Below, one piece after another: positions 9,507 through 18,565 of a DNA stretch of 20,362 nucleotides. The notes beneath the pieces were generated by a model. It did no database searches. It had not been told where the DNA came from and worked only from the letters and a program-made list of their open reading frames with translations. Every line of letters begins with the position of its first letter. The stretch's first letter is position 1. The stretch is from Hofstenia miamia (taxonomy: Eukaryota > Xenacoelomorpha > Acoela > Hofsteniidae): positions 1 to 20,362 of the forward strand of contig CABFPE010000894.1 of NCBI GenBank assembly GCA_900660155.1. Reading direction: 5' to 3'. Made by a program: the position numbers and the translations under genes.

Positions 9507-9800
9507 TCAATGAAGAGAGGGTGAAGGTGATCTGGAGTTTCTTACATTAAGAGGAATGTATGAAGGAGTTTCTTTTGAGAATAGTGGATGAGTAGGACTA
9601 GGGGAAGAGGCTGATGTAGAACTGATAGAGTTTTTGAAAAAGAGCAGGAGAGCTTCAGCAGCATTTTCTTTATTAAGATGAGAGAAGAGTTGATGAAGCG
9701 GCATTTTCGTTTTATCTTTTATAAAAGCATTTGCTGCATCCAGAGACATAGCACCAGCAAAGACGTTTGAAATGATTGCTTCAACAAGTAAAAGGGAGAC
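9507..9800 (-). pseudogene. unidentified Ser/Pro-rich eroded frame (relic part 4)
   Basis: Open for 98 codons from after a TGA at 9801-9803. The first half looks like a folded helical segment (VFAGAMSLDAANAFIKDK, then HLNKENAAEALLLFF). The second half is Ser/Pro-rich (SSTSASSPSPTHP), like a disordered linker or tail. An internal ATG lies at 9749. The opposite strand is broken by stops here. I do not recognise the family; the helical-then-disordered layout would suit a structural or nucleoprotein, but that is a guess. Confidence 0.4.
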
Positions 9801-10204
9801 TCAACTGTCTCAGTGAGATCTTAAATTTGAAAATTTTGTGTAAAACCCACACACATATTTTATATTATATATATTTACTATATTTATAAATTTATGAATC
9901 ATAGTACTTTTTAAATATACCTGTAGCTTACACATGAGTGACATTCTCTTCAAATTGCTATGTGGATATATAATATATTCACTATGTTTAGTAGTTCTTA
10001 GAGATGTTTTGTCCATATGTAAATTTAATTTATATATTTAAATTTCGTGTTACTTCTGAGCCACCCTGCACTAGAAAAAGTGTGTTTTATCAATTATTCA
10101 GAAAAAGCAAATATTTGAAGATCTTCACTGTCACTAACATCAATAACCATTTTGATTCCAACACGCAAATTAAAGTTTTTCAATTTCACTCTAAAAGTCC
10201 TTCA
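9801..10204. other. AT-rich stretch, probably not coding
   Basis: This is markedly more AT-rich than its neighbours, with TATATA-type runs near 9860-9900. The short open frames on both strands (minus 9810-10016, plus 10004-10207) have AT-driven composition and overlap each other. It may be an insertion splitting the unidentified minus-strand relic. Confidence 0.4.
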
Positions 10205-10244
10205 TAAAAGTAGAAATAGTTTTCAATGCAGTGGAATGTTGCCA
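10205..10244. repeat. dispersed 40-bp repeat, copy A
   Basis: It matches 16793-16832 at 36 of 40 positions in the same orientation. Both copies share the ends TAAAAGTAGAAATAGTTTT and GTGGAATGTTGCCA, and differ at four of seven bases in the middle. Flanking sequence does not obviously match, so these are likely short remnants of one dispersed element. Confidence 0.65.
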
Positions 10245-10351
10245 GACACCCCTCAAAACTGGGCTTGTTTTAATCAACCAGCTCTACAATATCAAGTTGA
10301 GTGAGAGTTTGTGCATCTAGTAAAAGTGTAGTAGCTCCAAGAAAGAATATT

Positions 10352-11413
10352 CTAATGTTTCCAGATGTGGGTTGCATGGAATATAGATTCAATCTCTATA
10401 GTAATGTGTTTGCTGAATTTTTAAAACTTGGGTTTTGTAAAGTTATCAGAAATTGGGAGTAGATTTTGTAGATTGTTTATTTTCCTTGTAAAAATGTCAT
10501 AGAATTTGGTATAGAGTTGTAAACCTTTTAAGGCGATTAATAACATCATGTGCCCATCAATATCAGAGGGATGCACTCCTTCTTCTTTGATAGGTGAGTC
10601 CAGATAAAAGAATTTACAGAATGTAAAGAGGTTGTTTGTGACTTGATTTTGTTGAAGTAAATTGAGATATTTTCATTGACCAATTCCTCTGTCATAATGT
10701 GAGGATCATTTATGTTTGCTCAGAACATGGTAATCATTTTCAGATTTCATTGCCTTGTCTATTGAAATATCGCATGTAGGGGATGGAAATGGGGTAGTTT
10801 GCCTGTTCACAAGCTACATGGTTCCATAGGGTGTCAGAGTGATAGACATCATGAAAATGTTCCAGGTTTGTATCAGAAATAACAAACTTAGTGGAGATAC
10901 ATTCCACATCCATTGGCAACTGTGATTGAGGCTGTAGGAGTACTCTGGATAGTTTTGATTGTAATAGTAAAGCAGTAATTTGTTCTTAATGATAAGGAGA
11001 TTTTTCTGAGCTTTGCTGAGATATTCAAGCATTGAATTCTGTTGGTGACAAATGAAATGCTATGTGGATAGTGGGGCGTAATTGTTAGATAATGAGTAAA
11101 GTTTCAAGTTGGTAGTTGCTCCCCACATGTATTTAGTGCATGTATCTGATGTAGTATGGATGTCACGAGCGGCAATAGTCTATTTGTTGATAATGCATGA
11201 TTAGAATTTTTTGAATACACTAATGGCTTTAGTGTGTTTGCTCAGGAGAGAGATCTGTGGGGATGTATTGTATAAAAGCCAATTCTTTAAATATGAGGAG
11301 ATAGGAATGAATGAAATTTGATAGGATTTGTTTTCTCAGAGTTTATCACAAGTTTTATGAGTAATAAGAAATATGAGTGTAGCATCTTTAGGGAGATAAA
11401 TGGCAAGTAGTCA
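10352..11413 (-). pseudogene. unidentified long eroded frame (relic part 3)
   Basis: A single minus-strand frame of about 350 codons is interrupted by only eight internal stops (lowest bases 11336, 11201, 11180, 11060, 10814, 10706, 10673, 10421) before its end at 10352. It contains open runs of about 80 codons at 10817-11059 and 10424-10672. Neutral AT-rich DNA of this length should contain many more. The text is protein-like, with aromatic- and Leu-rich parts (KNKLLLYYYNQNYPEYSY) and an acidic-to-basic part (HMMLLIALKGLQLYTKFYDI). I see no RT, integrase, transposase or protease motif. It may belong to a viral or mobile-element gene. Caution: the minus strand here is rich in A and C, which thins out stop codons. 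Confidence 0.4.
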
Positions 11414-11429
11414 TGGTGCGACTTAGTGT

Positions 11430-11777
11430 TTACATCTGGGGCTCTGTCAGTTCAGAAGTCTCTTTGGATTCTTGAGAAAGATTAGTTTCAGTAATATAGT
11501 GAGCTGTTCATTTTGCAATAAAGTAAGGGTGCAGGGTTTCAGAAACAATTTTAGAGATACAAGAACAATGACATTCATGTTGTTTCAGCAAGCATTGCTT
11601 CAAGACTGAATGCTGTGACGAGATTGAGCTGAGGGGAGTGCAGGTGGAGGAGAAGTTTTTAGATTGTGGCAGCTCTGGTTCCTCAGAAATATTATTATCA
11701 AATGGACGAGTTTGTTGCTGAAATAACTCAGTGTCCCTGTTGGACTCCTTGCTGAATTGGCTGCCTGAGCTGTACCA
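11430..11777 (-). pseudogene. unidentified eroded frame with Cys/His cluster (relic part 2)
   Basis: Open from after TAG 11778-11780, with one TGA at 11508-11510 and an end at TAA 11430-11432. The first 60 codons are Ser/Gln-rich. A Cys/His cluster follows, CLLKQHECHCSC near 11560-11600, which could bind a metal. A competing frame at 11600-11809 is also open for 69 codons and is Ser/Pro-rich. I favour the Cys/His frame because it continues further. No family recognised. Confidence 0.35.
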
Positions 11778-11985
11778 CTAGCAGGAACTTGGTGAGATTG
11801 AGTGTCCACTCAAAACACTTTCAGTCACCCTGCTTTATCATAGGGAGGAAGAAGGGTTCAGCACACTGACATGTATGTCCTTTGTGTGAATTTCAGTCAC
11901 TGCTCCCCACCTAGGTGAGTAGTTTCCACCAGCATCCAACCTGTACACCTGTATGCTGGGCAGACACCTAGTTTGGTGTGATTTT

Positions 11986-12285
11986 TCAACTCAATGCTGG
12001 TGACTGGAAAGGGTTGTTTGTTTCATTGTGATCAGAGCTAAGTAAGTAAGTGAGGTTGAGATCCCTGTCAGTGAGATTCATAGTACCTTTTATATTAGCT
12101 TTAAAATTAAGTAGAATGTGCTTTTGTGGTTTTGGAGAATCAGAGTGTCTCACAGACTCATCAAATGAGTCCTCATGGATGTCATCTAACTCTGGCATGT
12201 TTGTGTAGGTATCCTTGCTATTGGAGACCATTTCAAATTCTTGTTTTGTTGTTGATTGTTGTATGTTCAATGTATAGTTCTCCAT
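11986..12285 (-). pseudogene. unidentified acidic N-terminal frame (relic part 1)
   Basis: An ATG-started, uninterrupted 99-codon frame, the longest intact ORF of the chain. It is acidic and polar (MPELDDIHEDSFDESVRHSD), like a disordered N-terminus. It sits upstream, on the same strand, of relic parts 2-5 and may be the start of the same gene. Sequence between 11980 and 11780 is broken in all frames. I do not recognise it. Confidence 0.4.
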
Positions 12286-12548
12286 AGAGATTGAAAGTTG
12301 TGGTTTGTCCCATTATTGAGAATGTAGTTGTTATGTGGTAGCACTTTAGTTATCATATGTGGGCATGACCAACAAGTTTATAGTTTGTGAGTTTGTTTAT
12401 TGTTGAACATTTGAACTGGTGTGAAAGAGTAGACTGTATTGATCAAAAAGAAGTGATTAAAAAAATATGATTAAATCAAGTGTGATTATTTCAGTTTGAT
12501 TTGTATATTGCAACCAAGAAAATAACATGTGTCAAAAAAGAGATAATT
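12286..12548. other. no gene seen
   Basis: TG-rich on the plus strand, with stops in every frame. It could hold the promoter of the minus-strand relic, but no clear core-promoter motif is visible. Confidence 0.4.
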
Positions 12549-12641
12549 GTATCTGTCAATAAAAACATTTTTGACAAATTGTCACTTACATTATTTTTAG
12601 CCGCCATTTTGGCAGACGTTTAAATTTGAATTGACAGATAC
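12549..12641. repeat. perfect 12-bp inverted repeat enclosing a YY1-like site
   Basis: GTATCTGTCAAT at 12549-12560 is exactly inverted as ATTGACAGATAC at 12630-12641, with 69 bp between. Within the loop, 12600-12613 reads GCCGCCATTTTGGC, close to the YY1/Pho GCCATNTT-type consensus. On the plus strand a TATAAATA follows at 12657-12664. It may be a promoter or a transposon end; neither is proven. Confidence 0.45.
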
Positions 12642-12642
12642 C

Positions 12643-12860
12643 TCTCTTCAAATTACTATAAATACAATTAAAACTATTGTAAGAGTTGATAAAGAATTTT
12701 ACTTAGAATTCTTAGTATTTCATCTTATTAATGGTTTGGTTATTTAATACNTTCTCTTCAAATTACTATAAATACAATTAAAACTATTGTAAGAGTTGAT
12801 AAAGAATTTTACTTAGAATTCTTAGTATTTCATCTTATTAATGGTTTGATTATTTAATAC
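12643..12860. repeat. 108-bp direct duplication flanking a single N
   Basis: 12643-12750 and 12753-12860 are identical except for one base (G at 12739, A at 12849), separated by the N at 12751 and one further base. A near-perfect duplication on either side of a single unknown base is the typical mark of two contig ends that overlap but were joined with a gap. A real tandem duplication is less likely. Confidence 0.85.
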
Positions 12861-13814
12861 GATGTCAAGCTAATTGAGCGGTGTTTAGTAGTGGTCTGGA
12901 TCCATCACAGGGAATGATTCAAGGGTCTCTGTGCCAGATCACAAAAGTGCACTTAGGTTAGGCATAGGGGTTTTTCTCTCAATTAGCCAACTAGCATTTC
13001 CAACTACATGTATTAGATAATTAACTCTCAACAAATATTTGGATAACCAAACCCTAGGAATTATCTTAATATATTTTCAGATCCAAATTAATGACCTATA
13101 ATCAACTGATAATGACCTTACATGTAGTAATTGTAAATGTAGGTTAGGAAGTTGTTCAATATTTATTTAATAAAGCCAATATATTTTGGTAATGGCTACA
13201 TATAATATTGAATGAACAACTAGTGACAGTTTCCGGTTGCAAATAGATAAAACACTTTCACACAATAGAGATTAAGTTGAGTTGTGTCATGTCTTGAGTA
13301 AGCACTGAGCTAATGTAGGGTACACATAAGCTATCTTGATTGAGCTGAGAAGTGACACTCAAGCATTGGATGGAATGGTGGAATTGGATGTGGAGATCCA
13401 CTTTGGGCAGATGCCCACTGAAAGATCAATGAAGAGGTTACAGCATTGTTTCGTCACCTAAAAAGTGAATAGTTATTTATGATTATGTAGTGTGATAATA
13501 GAGACTAAGCAAGCAGTAACAACAAGTAAATACTTACCTGCAATAACACAGTCAATGTTACAAGGTAACAAGTGAATCAATGGTGATAATGCCTGGTGCA
13601 GGATATTACACTAAAATGATGACTTTCTTAGCATTGAAGCAATGTTGGTTATTGATTACTATATCCATAGTTATTGGTTGTTTGGCAAGAAGTGTAATGA
13701 AGCACTAGCTAAAAGGCTTGATGGTGATGGTTTAAGCTGGGTAAAAAAGGCTGGTTTGCAAATCAACATTTGGAAGTGGGTGGTAATGTCCTTGTTTTTG
13801 GATCTATTGTGAGT
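12861..13814. other. no protein gene recognised; imperfect hairpin and possible short intron
   Basis: Frames are broken on both strands and no RT motif follows the element 2 protease, so that element is truncated here. An imperfect inverted repeat with about 27-base arms lies at 13151-13220 (GTTGTTCA paired with TGAACAAC at its ends). On the minus strand, GCAG|GTAAGTAT at about 13537 and TTCACTTTTTAG|GTG at 13458 would define an 80-base intron; the flanking sequence shows no recognised exon. Confidence 0.4.
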
Positions 13815-14132
13815 GTAGTGCCTAGTATCAATTCATAGGGCAGTGCATGGTTGATGGTATCAACTACCAGGATATCATGTGTGAATTTGTTATTGGTTAT
13901 TGTGAACTGCAGATTGTTGATTAGCCCCTTTGTATGTAATGCTACCTAAGGCATTAATTAATTGATGGTTGTGAGGGTTCATGTGGTTATGATTAATGGT
14001 GATTTGCTTTGCACAGGTGTCAGCTATAAGGGATACTGAGGCACCAGTGTCTACAGTTGCCTGAATTATGTTGTTGATAGTAACAGGTATGATGTTCTTA
14101 TTTAGAAGTGTTGTTGCTCTTAGTAGTTTAAA
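13815..14132 (-). pseudogene. pol: retropepsin-like protease (element 2), truncated
   Basis: After the slip site the -1 frame is open through the active site, ATVDTGASVSLIAD, with DTGA at 14040-14051, and on to about 13910, where a TAA breaks it. The second half continues in another frame (HDILVVDTINHALPYELILG) to about 13815. Spacing from slip site to DTGA is about 30 codons; in element 1 it is about 42. The role is polyprotein cleavage. Nothing of RT is visible beyond it. Confidence 0.85.
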
Positions 14133-15754
14133 TTGTCCTTGGTAGCTGAGTCATATTTGTAGACATCACTATTGTAAGTGTAGAAGCATTCATAATTGGT
14201 GATGAGGTGTATGGTTGCTTTACAGTTGTTCATGTGGCCATGTTGCACACAACAATTACAATGAATTTTGTTTAGGTTAATGGCATTTAGTGATTTCTCA
14301 ATTGAAGATGGTTCAACTTTGATCAAAGTTGGTTGTGCAGCATTCAAATTATTGTGTTATTTACCTTTATTTGATTAACAATTTTTTGGTAGTTGTCTAT
14401 TTGCAACTTACCTTGAACAGTCTTTTTAATGAATGTACATAATTTATCTTCCAGACCACATTTTTGCTCAAAGTGACGTCTAATAGGCAATGGTAGGCCA
14501 TATGTGATGTGCATAAAGAGATCATGGAAAGAGTACTCAGTGCTCAATCTGCTGAACCTGTATAAGCATTTGACTTGTAGTATATATTGTCTTGTCACTG
14601 ATATGTAGTATTGTTCAAAAGGATTTTATATTGGTTCTGTACCACTGGGGCATAAAAGTGACCATAAAAATTTTGTAGCAAATGTCTGTAGTTGGATTTT
14701 GTAGTGTGATCAAGGGTGAAATAATAATTGTATGCCTTCCCTGTCAGGAATGTGGAAAACTGAAGAAGGGCATGTTGTTGACTTGCTTTCTGAACACTAA
14801 AGTGTTGTTCATATGAGAACAGTCATTCCTTGAATGTGGGAGAAGTATCATCAGCCTTGCCTGAAAATTAGGTGGAGGCATTTTAAATTTCACATTATCA
14901 TACAAGGCAGTAGGCAAGAGACTGTAGTGAATTATTTTTTTGTCTGGTTGTGGTGATTCTAATTCCTTTAAGTGATTATCTATTCTGTTTAATTTGTTGG
15001 TGGTGGTATTTAGCAAGGGAATGACAATTGGTGGGGGAGGGAAGTTACCCCTCAGAGTTGTGATATTAGTCAATGTAGATGTGATAATTTGACTAGATTG
15101 ATGAGGAGGTGTATGCAATTAAGGGCTAGGGGAATTGTGTTCCTGATGTCTTGTAGTTTTTGAAATGGGTGTCAGTTCATTTAAAATTATTGAAGTGCTT
15201 GTGATTTCAAAGCATATGGCTTTAAGTTGAGCTTCAGTTTGCTGGACTTTGTTCTGCAGCTGTTTATTCTTGGTTTCTTGTGAAATAAGTCTTCCTGTTA
15301 GCTGCATGTTGTGGTGGTTACAATCTTCAACTTGCTGTAGCAAGTGTTCATTGTGTTTGAGAATGTTATAGGCAGTTTCAGCTCATTGTTGGAGAACTTC
15401 ATTCTCTTTCTTAAGTGATTCATAGTCAGTTGTTAAAAGATGATTTTGAATTTCTGTACATTTCCATTGCATTTCATTGTTCTCAGTTTAGATGGCTTGG
15501 TAGTTACTGAGGAGTTTAGCTTTGTCCTCTTGTAAGGATGTAAGTTCAACTAGCAATTTTCGGTTTTCATTGTGGAGTATGTTGAAATATTGACAGTTTT
15601 CTATTTGTACTAGATCAATTTTCTCTTTAAGATTTTTAATTTTGCTTTCAAAGGAGTAACTTTTCTATTAGCTCCTCTTTGGAATGACTATCATTTGGCA
15701 ATAGGGGGTTTTTGTTGGGCTGCTTTGCTTCTTGTTGCTGTCAGTATTTGGCAT
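14120..15754 (-). pseudogene. gag: gag (element 2), coiled coil, capsid and zinc knuckle, degraded
   Basis: The first ATG is at 15752-15754. A long heptad-like coiled coil covers about 15650-15220 (for example NRKLLVELTSLQEDKAKLL), broken by TAA/TAG at 15665-15670, TAA at 15488-15490 and TGA at 15383-15385. A Pro-rich linker with a TAA at 15119-15121 follows. The capsid part lies at about 14750-14400 (LTGKAYNYYF, then YRFSRLSTEYSFHDLF) and parallels element 1. The knuckle at 14222-14260 reads C-x2-C-x4-H-x3-C, one residue short of the usual spacing. Three small indels near 14760, 14597 and 14350 cancel, so both ends share a frame. The coiled coil is longer and cleaner than in element 1. Confidence 0.85.
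14126..14132 (-). promoter_or_regulatory. -1 ribosomal frameshift heptamer at the gag-pol junction (element 2)
   Basis: In gag frame the minus strand reads T TTA AAC, then TAC and the gag stop TAA (14120-14122). This is one of the best known -1 slippery heptamers. The -1 frame then runs without a stop into the protease. The position matches element 1 exactly in relation to the end of gag. Confidence 0.82.
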
Positions 15755-16792
15755 CTTTCTTGCTTGCGGCTGCTCAGGAGCCTGACCAGGTAACAGTTTT
15801 GCAAAGCACTTTGATCAGTAGGTAGCAGGAATACCCTCTTCAAAAAAATTTTTTGGTAATGACTCATTTCTGCAACAAGCTAAGTGATACCGGGACACTT
15901 CTGACTAGATTAAACTCAATTTCCACTAATTTGGGCTCAATCATTTTTAGAGGTTCTTTCACCAGGATCCCTTTGCAGAGGTACAGTTGCTTATAAACGT
16001 GACTTGTCTTTGGGAAGTCCTGCAGTGGTTGCCATGTGGCATTGGCTTGAAATCTTGATGTCGCAGGTATATAAACAACTTACTCCAATGAACCTATCCC
16101 TGAGCATAAAATAAGTACGGGAGATCAGGCAGGGGAAGGGTATGGCCACACTTGTCCAACCTGATACAGAGAACCTTGTGGACAGAGTCGCATTAAACAA
16201 GAGTCCTACATTAAAAGAGAGAAAGAGAGAGGCCCTACATTCTTGGATGCATAGTATATCCTACGTGCAAGTTAAAGTTAAACCTAATCTCAGTTCAGTC
16301 TTAGCTCGTGCAATTTAGGTGACAGCAAGAATAGTTAAGTTAATGAAATGAAGAACATGTGTAAGTTCCCTAATCCTATGCCTTCGGAAGTGCTGATGGA
16401 ATGAACGTGCAAAGCTGTACCACTGCAGAACGTCCTTGTCAGCACTTCAAGAAATTTAGAAAAACATTTTTCGAAAAATTGTAAACATCAGATAACAAAG
16501 GATAACTATACTTTATTGAACATTGTGTAACAAAATCGAGATATTTAAAGCATTCAAAACTGATGTTAGTTAAACAAAAACTTGAAGAATTCATACCATA
16601 ACAATAAATAATAAGCAACAAGAAGGTTCCTCACGTGACCTTTGGTATGGTAACGTATTTAGTAAACAGAATTTCGCAAGAGAAATTTAAGTATTTAAAA
16701 TTGCACAGTTTGTCAAAATTGGCATGACACTAAAGTGAGGAGAATTCAAAATTATGCAATCATTATTGTACAATTGAAAATTACACATTTCG
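15755..16792. other. no gene recognised; mixed repeat remnants
   Basis: 15840-16210 is less AT-rich than its surroundings and has a 69-codon minus-strand frame (15991-16200) with no known pattern. A GA-rich run occurs at 16214-16231. A 10-bp perfect inverted repeat (GAAGTGCTGA at 16387-16396, TCAGCACTTC at 16439-16448) could form a hairpin with a 42-base loop. The minus frame at 16439-16621 looks AT-driven. Confidence 0.45.
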
Positions 16793-16831
16793 TAAAAGTA
16801 GAAATAGTTTTTGCTGCTGTGGAATGTTGCC

Positions 16832-16832
<1 letters not shown>
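16793..16832. repeat. dispersed 40-bp repeat, copy B
   Basis: It matches 10205-10244 at 36 of 40 positions in the same orientation. Unlike copy A it runs almost directly into an AT microsatellite. Confidence 0.65.

Positions 16833-16834
<2 letters not shown>

Positions 16835-16863
<29 letters not shown>
16835..16863. repeat. (AT)n microsatellite
   Basis: Uninterrupted alternating A and T of about 28 bases. Confidence 0.97.
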
Positions 16864-16868
<5 letters not shown>

Positions 16869-17281
16869 AATTCAAATGACTTAAAGCAAGTCACAATCCA
16901 GAATTAATTCTTAAGATTTTTTCTTAAATTAATTAAGCTATGGCAAAATATGACACATACACAAATATTATAGTATTTTCAAAAAACAAAAACATACCAT
17001 TTTATGAGTTTATATCTTCCTATTAACCTTCAACTGAGGTATGAAAACCATCTAATTCTAAGTAGATAAACAAAACATATGACATTTATGACTTTGGTTG
17101 CCCAAATTATTAATGAAGAAAAACCTCTTTCCTCAATTAATATTGACCTGTTGCGGATGAAAATAAATACATATTTTGACGCGTATGAAATAGACTCGTC
17201 CTGATATGTCAGAAGAACATGTTTTGTTGCATGACAACTTCTGTATCGATGATAAAATATTGTTTTTCCTCGAAATATGTT
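16864..17281. other. no gene seen
   Basis: AT-rich, with stops in all frames. If the hAT-like end at 17373 belongs to an element extending leftward, this would be inside it, but no transposase motif is visible on either strand. Confidence 0.4.
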
Positions 17282-17373
17282 ATCCGGTAAAATCCAGAAA
17301 CACGTTTAATTTTACCGGATACTGAATAGCCGGATCCGGTTGTAAAATTGCCAATTTTATCTTCACATCCCTA
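17282..17373. mobile_element. hAT-like transposon right end with subterminal CCGGAT motifs
   Basis: The segment ends in CATCCCTA (17366-17373), the inverse of the TAGGGATG that opens the element at 19449. CCGGAT occurs at 17315 and 17330 on the plus strand and inverted at 17282 and 17334. Short subterminal repeats of this sort are where hAT transposases bind. The element would extend to the left from here; its other end is not found. Confidence 0.6.
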
Positions 17374-18000
17374 TATTTTTCATGTTCTCCTCTCCTGAAA
17401 GCAAACAAAAATTGACACAAGCTTGAAAAACTGCTCATCACTGCACTGGAAAGATGTCGTCCAACTTAGTGAATTTTTGCTTTGATGGCTGCTTTGACTG
17501 TCCCCAACAAAAAATAAAAATGCAAAATGTCCTGGGGATCAACGACCAGGAGATTCAATATACCAAATCTTGAAATAATTTTCCCATCATTAAAAATAAC
17601 TGGTATATTTAATTCTGTAATGGTAATGGAAATGCTTAACATTAATTTTCAGAGGTTACAAAATTATAAGCATAGTGTGATTTTTTACTTTGTCGTGTTA
17701 CTTTGCGCATGTTGTGTGACACAACAGACTTTTACTGTTGTGTTGTGTTGGTTGTTGTGTGAAAAACTCACACAGTGGCGAGCCTGTATATAGATGAATA
17801 GCTTTAATCCCAATAAAAAGTGCGAAGTTTTAGGAGCATGGAAAATTCTCTTCAAATGATCTTCAAGTACTTCCTACCCTAGAAGAACTTCTGAAGAAGG
17901 TAAATTGCAGTTGTCATGTTCATGAAGAGTTCCTGAAAAACGTTTAAAAATTAAACTGCANTAATAAAGGTCTTGTTTAATACATTAGATATTTAAATAA

Positions 18001-18004
<4 letters not shown>
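17374..18004. other. no gene supported; GT-rich palindromes and a gap base
   Basis: A plus-strand frame at 17527-17793 (88 codons) crosses the GT-rich repeat and has no family pattern, so I do not call it. A single N lies at 17961 and has no duplicated flanks. Confidence 0.5.
17711..17743. repeat. overlapping GTTGTGT/ACACAAC hairpins
   Basis: GTTGTGT-G-ACACAAC (17711-17725) is a near-complete palindrome. Its right arm can instead pair with CTGTTGTGT at 17735-17743 (9-bp arms, 7-base loop). More GTTGTG units follow to about 17762. Confidence 0.7.

Positions 18005-18048
<44 letters not shown>
18005..18048. repeat. (AT)n microsatellite
   Basis: About 44 bases of alternating A and T, preceded by AAAT-type units. 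Confidence 0.97.
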
Positions 18049-18050
<2 letters not shown>

Positions 18051-18056
18051 CCGTTG

Positions 18057-18076
18057 TGTGTTGTGTACACAACACA
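18057..18076. repeat. perfect 20-bp GT/AC palindrome
   Basis: TGTGTTGTGTACACAACACA is fully self-complementary with its centre between 18066 and 18067. It lies 8 bases after the AT microsatellite and uses the same GTTGTGT/ACACAAC unit as 17711-17743. Confidence 0.85.
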
Positions 18077-18340
18077 ATATGTTGGGTGGGACATAAAAAT
18101 CCAGGTTTACAAAATTAAAAATTTTGTCTTTGATCCAAAATGAATTTTACCCAAATATTATGTTTATTATTTTCAAACTTGCCAAACCCTGTTATTTTTA
18201 TTTGTGAATGTATCTGAACTTGACAAGAAAATGTTAACAAATTCAAAAAATAAACCAAATATTGCACTAATCTTTAGCTTTAACAGTTCTAAAATATATC
18301 ACCCAAGCAAATTTTCATAAATGCTGTAATTCTCGTTATA
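18077..18340. other. no gene seen
   Basis: AT-rich, without recognised motifs. Confidence 0.4.
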
Positions 18341-18565
18341 CTAAAGATATCTAAAATTTGAAAACAACACAAGATAGTGGATTCTTTTTCGACTTTCATT
18401 GCGGCAATGAAGCTGTCCCAGATCGTAAACTATTGCGAGGCCTTCCCTTGCGTAAGGTGGCAACTGAAATAGCGCACAGCGTTCCTTAATGAAGATTGGT
18501 GGTCTATCTCCATGAAATAAAATTAATGCTCTTATGAATTTTACACCACCTTCTTGCCTAAGCAC
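18341..18565 (-). CDS. short orphan ORF, unidentified
   Basis: A 74-codon frame, richer in G and C than its surroundings and with a varied, protein-like composition (for example FIKERCALFQLPPYAREGLA). It opens with GTG and not ATG, just after an in-frame TAA, so a true start is not visible. It may be an exon or transposon remnant. I recognise no family and would treat it as doubtful coding. Confidence 0.25.
   Translation of the reverse strand: MLRQEGGVKFIRALILFHGDRPPIFIKERCALFQLPPYAREGLAIVYDLGQLHCRNESRKRIHYLVLFSNFRYL

Larger units (their letters stand above)
13815..15754 (-). mobile_element. second gypsy-type element, gag and protease only (element 2)
   Basis: It shows the same order, strand and internal spacing as element 1 over gag, the frameshift site, the DTGA protease and the following NHALPYELILG block (about 13820-13870, where element 1 has NHRLPYDLILG). 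Pairwise patterns in capsid, zinc knuckle and protease are alike, but most residues differ, so this is a separate subfamily and not a recent copy. It is truncated after the protease. No LTR or primer-binding site is certain; TGGTCAGGCTCCTGAG just upstream of the gag ATG, at about 15770-15790, is a weak candidate. Confidence 0.85.

Noticed and set aside
9810..10207. Two opposing ORFs in AT-rich DNA
   Set aside because: Their composition is AT-driven, they overlap on opposite strands and they carry no family pattern.
16439..16621. 60-codon minus-strand ORF
   Set aside because: AT-rich and Phe/Tyr/Ser-biased, with no motif; expected by chance.
17527..17793. 88-codon plus-strand ORF with a hydrophobic Cys-rich end
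   Set aside because: The hydrophobic Cys/Val/Leu part is a translation of the GT-rich repeat and not a membrane protein signal.
17961..17961. Second N as another overlap-type assembly error
   Set aside because: The flanks of this N show no duplication.
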